A stretch of DNA of 64,000 nucleotides from Granulosicoccus sp045110475 (GCA_045110475.1 JBGCGC010000055.1:1-64000); one strand, 5' to 3'; positions 7,235-16,584 are shown, numbered from the stretch's first letter. The notes: generated by a model not told the origin, from the sequence alone. Made by a program: numbers and translations.

Positions 7235-7537
7235 ATGCTCTTTACTTCAAACAAAGCCAGCCATCGTTCAGCCACTGCCGCATCCGAGCGCATCGTCAAG
7301 AACTCGCGCTGGATAGACACCGATCAGTTGGAACTGGGCATGTACGTCAATGCACTGGACAAGCCATGGGAAGAGACGCGATTCGTCTTCCAGGGTTTTC
7401 GAATCGACAGCTACGAGACTCTCAGAGCCGTTCAGGAAGCCAGTGAATATGCCAATGTGCAGACCGAGAAAGTGGCCTGTGTACCATTAAACAGTGCCAG
7501 CTATCTTTCTGCGACCGGCAGTGGCGACGCTACTTAG
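7235..7537 (+). CDS. Stand-alone DUF3391-like domain protein
   Basis: 100 residues. The core reads SRWIDTDQLELGMYV, then DKPWEETRFVFQGF and a segment ending near VQTEKVACVP. This is the pattern of the DUF3391 domain that normally sits N-terminal to an HD-GYP cyclic-di-GMP phosphodiesterase. No HD-GYP domain follows: the frame stops and the next gene is convergent. The ATG at 7235 is chosen because a GGAG lies 9 nt before it; an in-frame start at 7187 lacks one. It could be a decayed HD-GYP protein or a free partner domain. Confidence 0.65.
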   Translation: MLFTSNKASHRSATAASERIVKNSRWIDTDQLELGMYVNALDKPWEETRFVFQGFRIDSYETLRAVQEASEYANVQTEKVACVPLNSASYLSATGSGDAT

Positions 7538-7594
7538 CGATAAATCGGCCGAAGTTGGGCTGTTCGCAGCAGGGATTTTTTGCCGCGCAGGCGC

Positions 7595-7990
7595 CTAACG
7601 GCTCTTCCTTGCATAGATTCGGTAGCGCTGAAACTGCGCCTTGCTGTCCGGGTGTGAGCAACCGTCAGTATTCACCGCCTCTGTGGCGGTGAGTCTGGCG
7701 GCCACTGTCTGCTGTTCAATCTGCTCCTCAACGGCTTTTGCGGATAAGTCACTGTTGTTTTCGAGCAAATCCTTTGCGTAGCTGTCGGTTGCACGTTGCA
7801 GTGTTCGCGCAAAACGGGATTCCAGCTCAAGAGCCGTTGAGTTACACAGTTCTGTTGCAGCCTTTGCCTCCACCAGCAAGTTGTGAATGTAGGCAGGTTC
7901 CATGCGCTGGCTGGCCTTGCGGATGGTGTAGGCCTCCAGAGCAACGTAGCCACTCAAAATAATAATGGCAATCAGCGTTCCGCTTTTCAT
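7595..7990 (-). CDS. Hypothetical protein with N-terminal membrane anchor
   Basis: 131 residues, unrecognised. One N-terminal hydrophobic helix (GTLIAIIILSGYVALEAY), then a charged, mostly helical periplasmic or cytoplasmic part with two cysteines. A GAGG precedes the ATG. It follows mgtE by 24 bp on the same strand and is probably co-transcribed with it. Confidence 0.6.
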   Translation of the reverse strand: MKSGTLIAIIILSGYVALEAYTIRKASQRMEPAYIHNLLVEAKAATELCNSTALELESRFARTLQRATDSYAKDLLENNSDLSAKAVEEQIEQQTVAARLTATEAVNTDGCSHPDSKAQFQRYRIYARKSR

Positions 7991-8014
7991 TGCGCTGTAA
8001 ACCTCTTTTTTATA

Positions 8015-9358
8015 TCAAAGCAGCCAGGTGGCAAGGCCGAGAAAGGCGACCAACCCAACCACGTCAGTCACGGTGGTTAAAGCCACCCCGCCTGCCAAGG
8101 CTGGATCGACGCCAAGCCGACGCATGAGAATCGGCAGCATGGCCCCGGCATAGGCCGCGGTTGCCATGTTTACGATCAATGCGGCACCGATGATCATGCC
8201 AATCTGTGGATCACCAAACCACAGCCACACCAGGGCTGCAACAATCATGGCCCATAGAACCCCGTTGAGTAGACCAATGGCCACCTCACGCGTGAGTAGG
8301 TCACGTAAGTTGTTTTTGCTGATTTGATTCAGGGCCTGGCCACGAATAACCAGTGTCAGCGTCTGGCTACCCGCTATACCCCCCATGCTGGGCACAACAC
8401 TCATTAGCACTGCAAGCGTTACGATGCGCTCAAGCGTGCCTTCGAATTGAGCAATGACCCACGACGCCAGCAAGGCCGTCAGCAGATTCACACCCAGCCA
8501 CAAGGCTCGTTTGCGTGTACTACGAAGTATCGGCGCAAAAATGTCGTCCTCTTGCTTCAGGCCCGCCATACTCATGACCGATTGCTCGGCTTCTTCGCGA
8601 ATAACGTCAACGACATCATCAATAGTGACGCGGCCTATGAGCCGGTTGTCATCATCCAGTACCGGTGCCGAGACAAGGTCATAATCCTCGAACGCTCTTG
8701 CAACATCATGGTCGCTGGTGAGCACATTCAGCGGATCTGTCTTGCGTAAGGACACATCACCAACCAGTGTGTCGGTGCTATTGGTCAACAATACTCTCAG
8801 AGGCAGTTCACCCCGATAGCGTCCGTATCTGTCAGTTACCCAGAGTCTGTCGGTATGACGGGGCAGATCACCTCGGCGTCTGAGAAAACGCAACACGACA
8901 TCCAGGGTGACGTCACCTCGCACGGTTATCGTATCGAGGTTCATCAGGCCGCCGGCACTGTTTTCTGGATAGGCCAGTACCTGTTCCAGGCGTTCGCGAT
9001 CCTGACGGTCCATACCGGCAAGAACATCGGCGGTCAGCTTCTCTGGCAGTGACTGGATAAAGTCTGCCATGTCGTCCAGATCAAGCTGTTCGGTGGCGGC
9101 ACGCAGCTCTTCCACGTCCATGTCACGTACAAGGCTTTCACGAACCTCGTCTCCCACCTCCATGAGGATCTCGCCTTCCAGCTCTGGCTCGATAACTTCC
9201 CACAGAATACCTCTGCGCACGGGTGGTAGTGCTTCCAGTGCATCGGCAATCTCTGCCGGGTGCATGGCAACCATGATCTTGCGTGCAGATGCAAGTGCCC
9301 CATCGCTGATGTTTTCGGCGAGGGTGCTTGACTGCTGCTCTACATCGTTTTCTGTCAT
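8015..9358 (-). CDS. mgtE: Magnesium transporter MgtE
   Basis: 447 residues, usual length. MgtE is a dimeric inner-membrane Mg2+ channel gated by its own cytosolic Mg2+-sensing domains. Visible: an N domain of helical repeats (~10-130), a CBS pair (~135-250, with APVLDDDNRLIGRVTIDDV), a connecting helix, and five membrane helices from ~285. The pore-region motifs GGIAGSQTLTLVIRG and GGVALTTVTDVVGL are present. The gene begins 4 bp after the ptsI stop, so it may be read through from the PTS operon. Confidence 0.93.
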   Translation of the reverse strand: MTENDVEQQSSTLAENISDGALASARKIMVAMHPAEIADALEALPPVRRGILWEVIEPELEGEILMEVGDEVRESLVRDMDVEELRAATEQLDLDDMADFIQSLPEKLTADVLAGMDRQDRERLEQVLAYPENSAGGLMNLDTITVRGDVTLDVVLRFLRRRGDLPRHTDRLWVTDRYGRYRGELPLRVLLTNSTDTLVGDVSLRKTDPLNVLTSDHDVARAFEDYDLVSAPVLDDDNRLIGRVTIDDVVDVIREEAEQSVMSMAGLKQEDDIFAPILRSTRKRALWLGVNLLTALLASWVIAQFEGTLERIVTLAVLMSVVPSMGGIAGSQTLTLVIRGQALNQISKNNLRDLLTREVAIGLLNGVLWAMIVAALVWLWFGDPQIGMIIGAALIVNMATAAYAGAMLPILMRRLGVDPALAGGVALTTVTDVVGLVAFLGLATWLL

Positions 9359-9362
9359 TGGC

Positions 9363-11114
9363 TCATTTGCTGGCTACAGCGTTAATCTTTTCCAGAATGG
9401 GGGCGCGTTCTTCAGGCGTATGCGTAGCCGCCATGAGTGCAGCAACCTGTTTTCTGAGCGTTGAACGACGGGCGGCGTTGAGGTTTTTCTTTATCTCCAG
9501 AATAGAATTAGGGGGCATACTGAAATCGGTCAGACCCAGGCCGAGCAGTATTCTTACGTAGCGCACATCGCCTGCCATCTCACCACACATGGCAACCGGT
9601 ATACCTGCAGCCTGGCCTGCATCAATGATCATCTTGACCAGATGAAGTACCGCCGGGTGCAACGGGTCGTACAGGTAGTTGACCTGATCGTCAATACGAT
9701 CGATAGCCAGCGTGTACTGAATGAGATCATTGGTGCCGATTGAGAGGAAGTCGAGGCGTTCAGCAAACAGGTGGGCCGCGATGGCAGCAGCCGGTACTTC
9801 GATCATGGCACCTATTGGCATCTTTTCATCGAAGGCGATGTTTTCCTCTCGCAGCTTTTGACGCACTTGTTCTACCAGCTTCAGGCATTGGTCAACTTCA
9901 GCAATGTTGGTCAGCATGGGAATAAGCATGCGAATCGGGCCTTTGGCAGAGGCCCGCAAAATGGCGCGAAGTTGCGGGATGAACAGATGCATTTCGCTTA
10001 AACACAGGCGGATGCCCCGCAGGCCCATTGCGGGGTTATGTGACAAGGGACGACTGGTAATGGCCGCCGTGCTGCTTAGCTGTTTGTCAGACCCAAGGTC
10101 GGCCGTGCGTACTGTGAGTGTTTCACCCTTTAATGCTCGCAGTACTTTTGTGTAGACCTTGTAGTGTTCCTGCTCGCTCGGAATGGTGTCACGGTTCATG
10201 TAAAGAAATTCTGTACGGTATAAACCTACGCCATCAGCATTAACGCGCTTGAGTGCCTTGAGGTCTTCTTCTATTTCGATATTGGCTGATAACTTTAATG
10301 CCACCCCATCGAGCGTGACGGTATCGGTATCAATGAGCTTGCTAAGCTCTTTTTGCTTGAGTCGGGTCTCTTTCTGCTGACGTTTGAAATTGGTCAGCAT
10401 CTCGTCGGTAGGTTCGGCCAGTATCATGCCGGCGTTCCCATCCAGCGTGAGGGTTTCTCCCGCTTTTACGTAACGACGAATACCCGGTACACCCACAATA
10501 GCGGGGATGCCAAGGCTTCTGGCAAGGATGGCGGTGTGCGATAGCTGCCCACCGGTTTCGGTAACAAATCCGACCACTCCATGATGTTGCATTGCCACCG
10601 TGTCAGCGGGTGTCAGATCGTCAGCCACAATGATCTGTCCCTTCCAGTGTTCTGATCCCACCACATGTTCGGCGCCGTCATCCAGCGCACGTAGTATCGA
10701 GTCAATGACATGATTGACGTCATCGATGCGAGTGGCCAGGTAGGTGTCTTCCATGGATCCGAATACGCGCGTCAGTTCCTCGCGCTGACGTTGCAAGGCG
10801 GCCTCTGCGTTTATCAGGTCAGATTTGATGATTTCGATGGGACGCTGCGATAGCGTATCGTCATCAAGCATCAGGATATGCGTTTCAATGAACGAGCTGA
10901 CATCCGAAGGTGCATCCTTGGGAATGTTGTCGCGGGTAGTGAGTAGTTGTTCGCGTGAGGCTTTAATGGCGCGTTTCAGACGCCGGATTTCAGCGGGCAC
11001 CGCTTTTCTGGAAAGCTCGCGTGAGGTGACATCAATCTGGTTGCGCCGAAGCAGGTAAGCATTGCCAATAGCGATGCCGCGAGAGACTCCGATGCCTGTA
11101 AACATCAGACTCAT
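9363..11114 (-). CDS. ptsI: Phosphoenolpyruvate-protein phosphotransferase (PTS enzyme I)
   Basis: 583 residues. Transfers phosphate from phosphoenolpyruvate to HPr. The phospho-histidine is in GGQLSHTAILARSLGIPAIV. The C-terminal TIM barrel has GLYRTEFLYMNR, GLRGIRLCL and SIGTNDLIQYTLAIDR, with the C-terminal cysteine region AMCGEMAGD. No N-terminal GAF domain is present, so it is PtsI rather than PtsP. It starts 5 bp after ptsH with GAGGAG ahead of the ATG. No sugar-specific EIIB or EIIC gene is nearby. Confidence 0.92.
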   Translation of the reverse strand: MSLMFTGIGVSRGIAIGNAYLLRRNQIDVTSRELSRKAVPAEIRRLKRAIKASREQLLTTRDNIPKDAPSDVSSFIETHILMLDDDTLSQRPIEIIKSDLINAEAALQRQREELTRVFGSMEDTYLATRIDDVNHVIDSILRALDDGAEHVVGSEHWKGQIIVADDLTPADTVAMQHHGVVGFVTETGGQLSHTAILARSLGIPAIVGVPGIRRYVKAGETLTLDGNAGMILAEPTDEMLTNFKRQQKETRLKQKELSKLIDTDTVTLDGVALKLSANIEIEEDLKALKRVNADGVGLYRTEFLYMNRDTIPSEQEHYKVYTKVLRALKGETLTVRTADLGSDKQLSSTAAITSRPLSHNPAMGLRGIRLCLSEMHLFIPQLRAILRASAKGPIRMLIPMLTNIAEVDQCLKLVEQVRQKLREENIAFDEKMPIGAMIEVPAAAIAAHLFAERLDFLSIGTNDLIQYTLAIDRIDDQVNYLYDPLHPAVLHLVKMIIDAGQAAGIPVAMCGEMAGDVRYVRILLGLGLTDFSMPPNSILEIKKNLNAARRSTLRKQVAALMAATHTPEERAPILEKINAVASK

Positions 11115-11119
11115 GCGTT

Positions 11120-11389
11120 CTACTCCTCTTCGTCAAAGCGTCGATTGATAAGATCTGTTATTGCATCGATAGCAGCATCCTGGTCAGCACCTTCTACAGT
11201 GATAGTCACCTGTGTGCCGCAACTCGCTGCAAGCATCATCACACCCATAATACTTTTGCTATTGACCCGCTGCCCGTCTTTCTCGATATCTATACTAGAC
11301 TCGAAAGATGACGAGAGTTTGACAAGTTTGGCCGCCGCCCGTGCATGCAGTCCCAGCTTGTTGATAATGAGCAGTTCGCGCGAGATCAC
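11120..11389 (-). CDS. ptsH: Phosphocarrier protein HPr
   Basis: From the GTG at 11389 the protein is 89 residues, the family's normal size. This start puts the phosphoacceptor histidine at residue 15 (KLGLHARAA) and the regulatory serine at 46 (NSKSIMGVMML), the canonical numbering. A longer frame from 11485 would overlap rapZ and has a non-homologous N-terminus. Enzyme I phosphorylates His15; HprK, encoded two genes upstream, phosphorylates or dephosphorylates Ser46. Confidence 0.92.
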   Translation of the reverse strand: MISRELLIINKLGLHARAAAKLVKLSSSFESSIDIEKDGQRVNSKSIMGVMMLAASCGTQVTITVEGADQDAAIDAITDLINRRFDEEE

Positions 11390-11453
11390 TGTGGGTACTT
11401 GCCTTGTCTGGTTAACTTGAGGGCTGCGTAAATCCGATGGGCATAATACATAG

Positions 11454-12317
11454 TCAGGTAATTTCCCTGTGACGTCGAGAGACATTGCCGCGATGTTCGC
11501 TGAAAAACCTGAACAACTCTTCGGTCAGATACACCGAACGATGGCGTCCACCGGTACAGCCGACAGATACTGTCAGGTAGGCACGGTTTTCACCTTCGAA
11601 CAACGGAAGCCAGCGCGTGACAAAATTCCTGATGTCAGTAAACATGTCCTGAACATCAGACTGCTGCTTTAAAAAGTCAATGATCGGTTTTTCTCGACCG
11701 TCGTAAGCGCGAAGATCGGGCTCCCAGTGGGGGTTGGGCAGACAACGCACATCAAACATGAAATCTGTGCTGGCAGGTGTTCCGTGTTTAAAGCCAAACG
11801 ACTGAAAAACCAGCGCCAGTCCTACCTGGGTTTTACCCAGCAGGTAGGTACGTATGATGTCGCGCAGATCGTGCAGGTTCAAAGTGGATGTGTCCACGAC
11901 CAACTCGGCTTCAGCCTTGACAGGATCGAGTAGCCTGGCCTCTTCATCGATGGCGCTTATCAGCGGTAAGTCTTGCGTGCTTAGCGGATGTTTGCGTCGG
12001 GTTTCAGAAAAGCGGGTTACCAGTGTTGAACGGTCGGTATCAAGGAAAACCACTTCTACCTCGGTATCCTTTCTGGCGCGCAACTCACTGAGCAATTTGA
12101 GCAGATTGTCTGCCGAGGCGCGCTCGCTGCGCATGTCTATGCCTATGGCGAGGCGGTCATAGAGCCGCGATTCAGTGGCCAGCAGTTTGTCGAGAATATC
12201 TGACAACAGATACGAGGGGAGGTTGTCTATGCAGAAAAATCCCTCATCCTCCAGAGTATGTAATGCCACACTCTTGCCTGAGCCGGAAAGTCCTGTGACG
12301 ATGGTTACTCGAGTCAT
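11454..12317 (-). CDS. rapZ: RNase adapter protein RapZ
   Basis: 287 residues. In Escherichia coli RapZ binds the small RNA GlmZ and presents it to RNase E, tuning glucosamine-6-phosphate supply for the cell wall; it also senses that metabolite. Walker A GLSGSGKS (9-16), the RFSETRRKHPLS segment and the C-terminal GCTGGRHRSVYLTE motif of the RNA-binding domain are visible. It sits between hprK and ptsH, consistent with its link to nitrogen-PTS control. No EIIA-Man gene lies between rapZ and ptsH, where several proteobacteria have one. Confidence 0.93.
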   Translation of the reverse strand: MTRVTIVTGLSGSGKSVALHTLEDEGFFCIDNLPSYLLSDILDKLLATESRLYDRLAIGIDMRSERASADNLLKLLSELRARKDTEVEVVFLDTDRSTLVTRFSETRRKHPLSTQDLPLISAIDEEARLLDPVKAEAELVVDTSTLNLHDLRDIIRTYLLGKTQVGLALVFQSFGFKHGTPASTDFMFDVRCLPNPHWEPDLRAYDGREKPIIDFLKQQSDVQDMFTDIRNFVTRWLPLFEGENRAYLTVSVGCTGGRHRSVYLTEELFRFFSEHRGNVSRRHREIT

Positions 12318-12322
12318 GTGAT

Positions 12323-13369
12323 TCAGCGTTCTTTTTCCGTGCCCGATTTGGGTTTTGAGGTGGAGCTTTTGGCCAGTCCGTGTTCGCTCATCTTTGCAGC
12401 ACTTCGGGTTGCGGATCGTGACAATGCAAGCTGCTGTTTTTCCACAAGATCGTGCGATGCACTATAACCGCCTGCTCGCAGAATCTGGTCGCGAACGGCT
12501 GCTTCCACCAGTACCGCTATATTACGCCCTGGGGCGACAGGAAGTGTACGTCTGGAGACATTGACACCCAAAACCTCGCGGGTGTCAGAAGGCTCGGAAA
12601 TGCGGTCACCGGCAATGGATGCAAGATCTCTGGCGGCCTCGTTAACGGCAACTGGTTGCAGATGCACGATAAACCGCAGGATTTTACGCTCACGGGTGTG
12701 GGCATCACCGTACATCAGGGCTATGTTAAGAATTCCCAGTCCCCGGACTTCCAGAAAATCCCGCAGCAGCGGCGGACATTGGCATTCGATGGTGCCCGGT
12801 GCTATCCGGGTGAACTCGGGGGCATCGTCGGCAACCAGAATGTGGCCACGACTGATTAATTCCAGTGCAAGTTCGCTTTTTCCGACACTGGCGTCGCCCG
12901 TGATGAGTACGCCGGTACCGTGCACATCCATCATCACACCGTGGATGATCTCGCGTTCTGCCAGTTGTTGCGTAAGCAGATTACGCATGCGGCTTTGCAG
13001 CGAGCTGTAGTCAAGTTCGGATGTCATGAGGGCGATGCGTTCGCGCTCGGCCAGATCAACCAGACATTGCGGCGCTTCCAGATCGTCGGAGATCACCATC
13101 ATGTCGCAGGTGTCGGTCAGGGAGTATTCGAACCTTTCCTGATCGATTTCGGTTTGCTGACGGTAGAGGTTCACCTCTGAGGCGCCCAGAAGCTGAATTC
13201 TGTTAGGGCTATTGTAATTAAGGGGTCCGAGCAATCGCGGGCGTTTACCCTTGGTCTTGTCGCGGGTAACGAGTCTTGAGCTGGCTGACAGGCCGGCAAC
13301 CCAGCGCAATTGCAGCTCTTCGTTAAGATACTCGAACGCTTGCCCGACCGTTAGCTGGCGCGATGCCAT
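12323..13369 (-). CDS. hprK: HPr kinase/phosphorylase
   Basis: 348 residues. Bifunctional enzyme acting on Ser46 of HPr. Walker A GDASVGKSELAL (158-169) and the HprK signature EVRGLGILNI (207-216) are clear. The last ~45 residues after RAGGYSASHD are a Ser/Lys-rich extension of low complexity, longer than typical. The N-terminal domain (to ~135) is present, unlike the truncated alphaproteobacterial forms. Confidence 0.93.
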   Translation of the reverse strand: MASRQLTVGQAFEYLNEELQLRWVAGLSASSRLVTRDKTKGKRPRLLGPLNYNSPNRIQLLGASEVNLYRQQTEIDQERFEYSLTDTCDMMVISDDLEAPQCLVDLAERERIALMTSELDYSSLQSRMRNLLTQQLAEREIIHGVMMDVHGTGVLITGDASVGKSELALELISRGHILVADDAPEFTRIAPGTIECQCPPLLRDFLEVRGLGILNIALMYGDAHTRERKILRFIVHLQPVAVNEAARDLASIAGDRISEPSDTREVLGVNVSRRTLPVAPGRNIAVLVEAAVRDQILRAGGYSASHDLVEKQQLALSRSATRSAAKMSEHGLAKSSTSKPKSGTEKER

Positions 13370-13471
13370 CAGGTACTTTGCCGGATGATCATTGCAGGCC
13401 CCTCAAGGCCCCGCATAGACAGGTTGTTGTCTGAATCAGAATTGGCTTGGCCAAGTGGGCAGCTTACTTCT

Positions 13472-14056
13472 CTACACCGGTGCCAGATTGGCAAGATAAC
13501 CGTACAGCTCTGATGGTGTGGCATAGGCGCGGACTTTTTCGCGAAATTCTGCATCACTGAAGCGTTTGGCCAGAGTTGCCAGAATTTTCAGGTGTTCATC
13601 GTTGCATTCTTCGGGGACAAGAAGCCCGAGAACCAGATCGACAGGTTGTTTGTCGGAGGCGTTGTAGTCAACGCCATCGGCAAGAGTGATGAAGGCGGCC
13701 ACCGGCTTGTTGATACAGCTGATACGGCTGTGAGGCAGGGCAAATCCATGATCCAGACACGTGCTGCCAAGGCGTTCACGACTGATAAAAGCGTCGAGAA
13801 TGCCCATTTCGGACAAGGCGCCTTTCTCGTCCTGTTCTTCATCGGTTTTTGGCCGGCTTTTGAGCAGCCTGCTGGCTATGGACCCCATCGTGCTGTTTTG
13901 CTCGGCGTGGGGTTCGGCGTCAGTGTCCTCAGTGTCTTCAGGCAGTAGCAGCGACTGACTCAGCATTTCGGCCAGAGTTTGCAGCGCTCGCTTTTTGCTC
14001 TGCACATTGCACTGACAGCGGATACGTTCAGGGGTTAGTAGTTCGGATAAATCCAT
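13472..14056 (-). CDS. ptsN: Nitrogen-regulatory EIIA (PtsN) with an acidic insertion
   Basis: 194 residues against about 150-160 for the family. The EIIA-Ntr fold is intact: LLTPERIRCQCNVQSKKRAL at the start and the phospho-histidine in GFALPHSR (His109). Between residues ~38 and ~78 sits an extra ~36-residue acidic, Gln/Asp/Glu-rich loop (EDTEDTDAEPHAEQ, then KTDEEQDEKG), placed before the helix that leads to the active site. PtsN relays PTS phosphorylation to potassium uptake, sigma-54 and stress targets. A 102-bp gap separates it from hprK. Confidence 0.9.
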   Translation of the reverse strand: MDLSELLTPERIRCQCNVQSKKRALQTLAEMLSQSLLLPEDTEDTDAEPHAEQNSTMGSIASRLLKSRPKTDEEQDEKGALSEMGILDAFISRERLGSTCLDHGFALPHSRISCINKPVAAFITLADGVDYNASDKQPVDLVLGLLVPEECNDEHLKILATLAKRFSDAEFREKVRAYATPSELYGYLANLAPV

Positions 14057-14205
14057 TGGGCCTTCGTTTTACGGCGTCTTTCCGCCCGAAGGCTCTGAAT
14101 CAGTGGGTGCAGTTTACGCGATTCAGGGCCTTCGGGTGCATCGGCGATAAGCGCATTGTGCGCTCTCGTCGGAACGATTTAAAGGGCCGTGCCCGTTATT
14201 ACCGG

Positions 14206-14529
14206 CTATTCCTCTGCCGCTGGCTCCTTGAAACGTCGGTGGGTCTTGAGTTTTTCCTTGTGTCTGACCAGTTGACGATCGAGTTTATCGGTCAGGAGGT
14301 CGATCGCGGCGTACATGTCAGGTTCTGTGGTGTCTGCGTAGAGCTTGGTGCCAGCGACTTGTATCGTGGCTTCGGCTTTCTGTCGCAGTTTTTCCACGGA
14401 GAGAATCACGTGGACCCCGAATACCTTGTCGGAGCGTCTTTGCAGGCGTTCCATCTTGTCGGTCACGTAGTTTCGCATGGAGCTGGTTACATCGACGTGG
14501 TGGCCGGTTACGGTAAGATTCATGGGCAT
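14206..14529 (-). CDS. hpf: Ribosome hibernation promoting factor, short form
   Basis: 107 residues, the short HPF/YfiA type. It binds the 30S decoding centre in stationary phase and promotes 100S dimers. The beta-alpha core is seen in MNLTVTGHHVDVT, DLLTDKLDRQLVRHKEK and the basic tail HRRFKEP. Downstream of rpoN, as in most gammaproteobacteria. Confidence 0.93.
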   Translation of the reverse strand: MPMNLTVTGHHVDVTSSMRNYVTDKMERLQRRSDKVFGVHVILSVEKLRQKAEATIQVAGTKLYADTTEPDMYAAIDLLTDKLDRQLVRHKEKLKTHRRFKEPAAEE

Positions 14530-14642
14530 CTCCTGTTGTTCAACGTTGTAGATAACGGTGTGGTCAAAGGAATTGCAAAGGGCCGCTGAAGAAGCGGAGG
14601 CCTTCGCAGCTTGTCAGGGACCATTGCGTGTCCCCGGGGTGG

Positions 14643-14664
14643 GCAACGGTTGGTTGACCGTTGC
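14643..14664. repeat. Hairpin between rpoN and hpf
   Basis: GCAACGGT and ACCGTTGC form a perfect 8-bp stem around TGGTTG. No T-run follows on either strand, so it is more likely an mRNA processing or stability element than a terminator. Confidence 0.4.
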
Positions 14665-14750
14665 AGATTCAGGCCAAGGATGACACTCGAGCCTAGTGCT
14701 GATGACAAGGGCTGCCGGACAACGTTGCAAAGTGGCCTGAGTGATTTTCA

Positions 14751-16286
14751 TCAGTTCATACGCTTGCGTTCGTTCGATGGCGGGATAGCCATGGATTCAC
14801 GATACTTGGCTACGGTTCTTCGCGCAACCTGTATACCCTCTGCGACTAACGTACTGGCAATTTTACTGTCCGATAACGGTTTCGTGGCATCCTCTGCAGC
14901 AATGAACTTTCGAATCATGGCGCGGATCGCAGTTGCTGAACATTCTCCACCATTCGCTGTTGATACATGGCTGGAGAAAAAGTATTTGAATTCGAAAATA
15001 CCGCGTGGTGTATGGATGTACTTATGCGTTGTTACTCGTGAGATCGTTGATTCGTGAAGACTGAGTTGTTCAGCAATGTCACGTAACACAAGCGGCTTCA
15101 TTGCCTCATCACCGTATTCCAGGAAGCTTCTTTGCCGCTCAACTATGGCGGTAGCTACGCGCAAAAGCGTCTCATTACGGCTTTGCAGGCTTTTGATGAA
15201 CCAGCGCGCTTCCTGCAAATGGTTACGCATAAAGTTATTGTCATCGCTTTTGTCAGCTCGTTTAACCATACCGGCGTACAAGGCATTAATACCCAGTTTG
15301 GGTGCTATGTCCGGATTAAGTTCAACTCGCCATACCCCTTTGACTTTTTTGACAAACACATCGGGAACAATGTACTGGTCGTGATCGTTGACCAGTTGTC
15401 TGCCCGGTCGAGGGTTAAGGGAGCGTATCAGTGCGATAGCCTCCTGTAGTTGTTCTTCAGAAATTTTCAATAACCGTCGCATACGGGCGAAATCATGAGC
15501 CGCTAGTAAGTCGAGATGTTTTTTGACGATGGTCTGCGCATAGTCGAGCAGATCAGAGCCGGGTAGTTGGCTAAGCTGGATACTCATGCATTCGCTGGCA
15601 TCACGCGCCGCACACCCGGGTGGATCAAGATGTTGTACAAGGTGTAGCACGGTCTCGAATTCATCAAGAACGAAAGTGTCTTCAGGATCGCTTACCCCTC
15701 GATTCAGTCCGTCAAGCAACGCATCCACGCCGTCCAGCAGATACCCGTTATCATCAACCGCATCGATGATGGTTTCGGCAATAATCTGATCACGCTCAGA
15801 CAGTGGTGCAAATCGAATCTGTTCGTTCAAGTGATCCTGGATGCTGGTAATACCGGCGTTATGAAATTCTGTGAAATCACGCGATTCGCCATCGCTGCTG
15901 GCTGAACCCGAGCTTGAGGGTTGTGCCGAATCGTAAATGTCGTCCCAGCCGCTGTCCACAGGGAGCTCTTCGGGCATGATGTCGTCAGAGCCGCCTTCGT
16001 TCTCACCGACCAGTTCGGTCTCTGGCGCGGTCTGTTTTTCCTCTGCACGCGCTGTTTCGGCCTCGCGATTGGCTTCGCGGGTTTCCTTGGACTCATTGGC
16101 AAGGTCGTTTTCGCGCGGTTCTGAGCCTTCTTCGTCCTGCATTTCGAGCATGGGGTTGCTCTCGAGGGCCGATTGAATCTCTGTCTGAAGCTCCAGCGTT
16201 GACAGTTGCAGCAGCTTGATGGCTTGTTGCAACTGCGGAGTCATGGCCAGAGACTGGCCCATCTTGATTTGCAGTGACTGTTTCAT
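14751..16286 (-). CDS. rpoN: RNA polymerase sigma-54 factor
   Basis: 511 residues. Directs polymerase to -24/-12 promoters that need an AAA+ activator. Region I is Gln/Leu-rich (MKQSLQIKMGQSLAMTPQLQ). A long acidic region II follows (~50-135), then the core-binding domain, the HTH (LRDIAEQLSLHESTISRVT) and the RpoN box ARRTVAKYRE near the C-terminus. The 298-bp region upstream (16287-16584) has no gene and separates it from lptB. Confidence 0.95.
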   Translation of the reverse strand: MKQSLQIKMGQSLAMTPQLQQAIKLLQLSTLELQTEIQSALESNPMLEMQDEEGSEPRENDLANESKETREANREAETARAEEKQTAPETELVGENEGGSDDIMPEELPVDSGWDDIYDSAQPSSSGSASSDGESRDFTEFHNAGITSIQDHLNEQIRFAPLSERDQIIAETIIDAVDDNGYLLDGVDALLDGLNRGVSDPEDTFVLDEFETVLHLVQHLDPPGCAARDASECMSIQLSQLPGSDLLDYAQTIVKKHLDLLAAHDFARMRRLLKISEEQLQEAIALIRSLNPRPGRQLVNDHDQYIVPDVFVKKVKGVWRVELNPDIAPKLGINALYAGMVKRADKSDDNNFMRNHLQEARWFIKSLQSRNETLLRVATAIVERQRSFLEYGDEAMKPLVLRDIAEQLSLHESTISRVTTHKYIHTPRGIFEFKYFFSSHVSTANGGECSATAIRAMIRKFIAAEDATKPLSDSKIASTLVAEGIQVARRTVAKYRESMAIPPSNERKRMN

Positions 16287-16584
16287 TCAGCGTATCCAGG
16301 TCTTCGGCGATGGCTTTAACGGCACGATTTTTTTATTGAACGCAATTACCTAGCCGAACATGAGTATAGTGCAGAATCATTACATTACAGATGTGTAATA
16401 CGCTGGGCAAGTCTGTTGTCGGGTGCATGAAAGAGGTAACGGCCGGACACCACGTCATTTTGAATAAAATGTTGATCCGACCGTCTATTCAGCGTCCGCC
16501 ACGTTGTGTTTCAGGGCGCCAGGTGCGTCACGCCAAGGGTGCATGCTCATCTGCAGCTTTTGTAGCTGAAGACGTTACGCCCGC
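16287..16584. other. Intergenic region upstream of rpoN
   Basis: No coding sequence. Contains an imperfect inverted repeat ATTACA...TGTAAT (~16380-16400). It presumably carries the rpoN promoter and the end of the lpt transcript, but no clear terminator or -35/-10 pair is seen. Confidence 0.4.

Noticed and set aside
14056..14589. 177-codon plus-strand frame over hpf
   Set aside because: It is the complement of hpf and its flanks; hpf is a clear family member.
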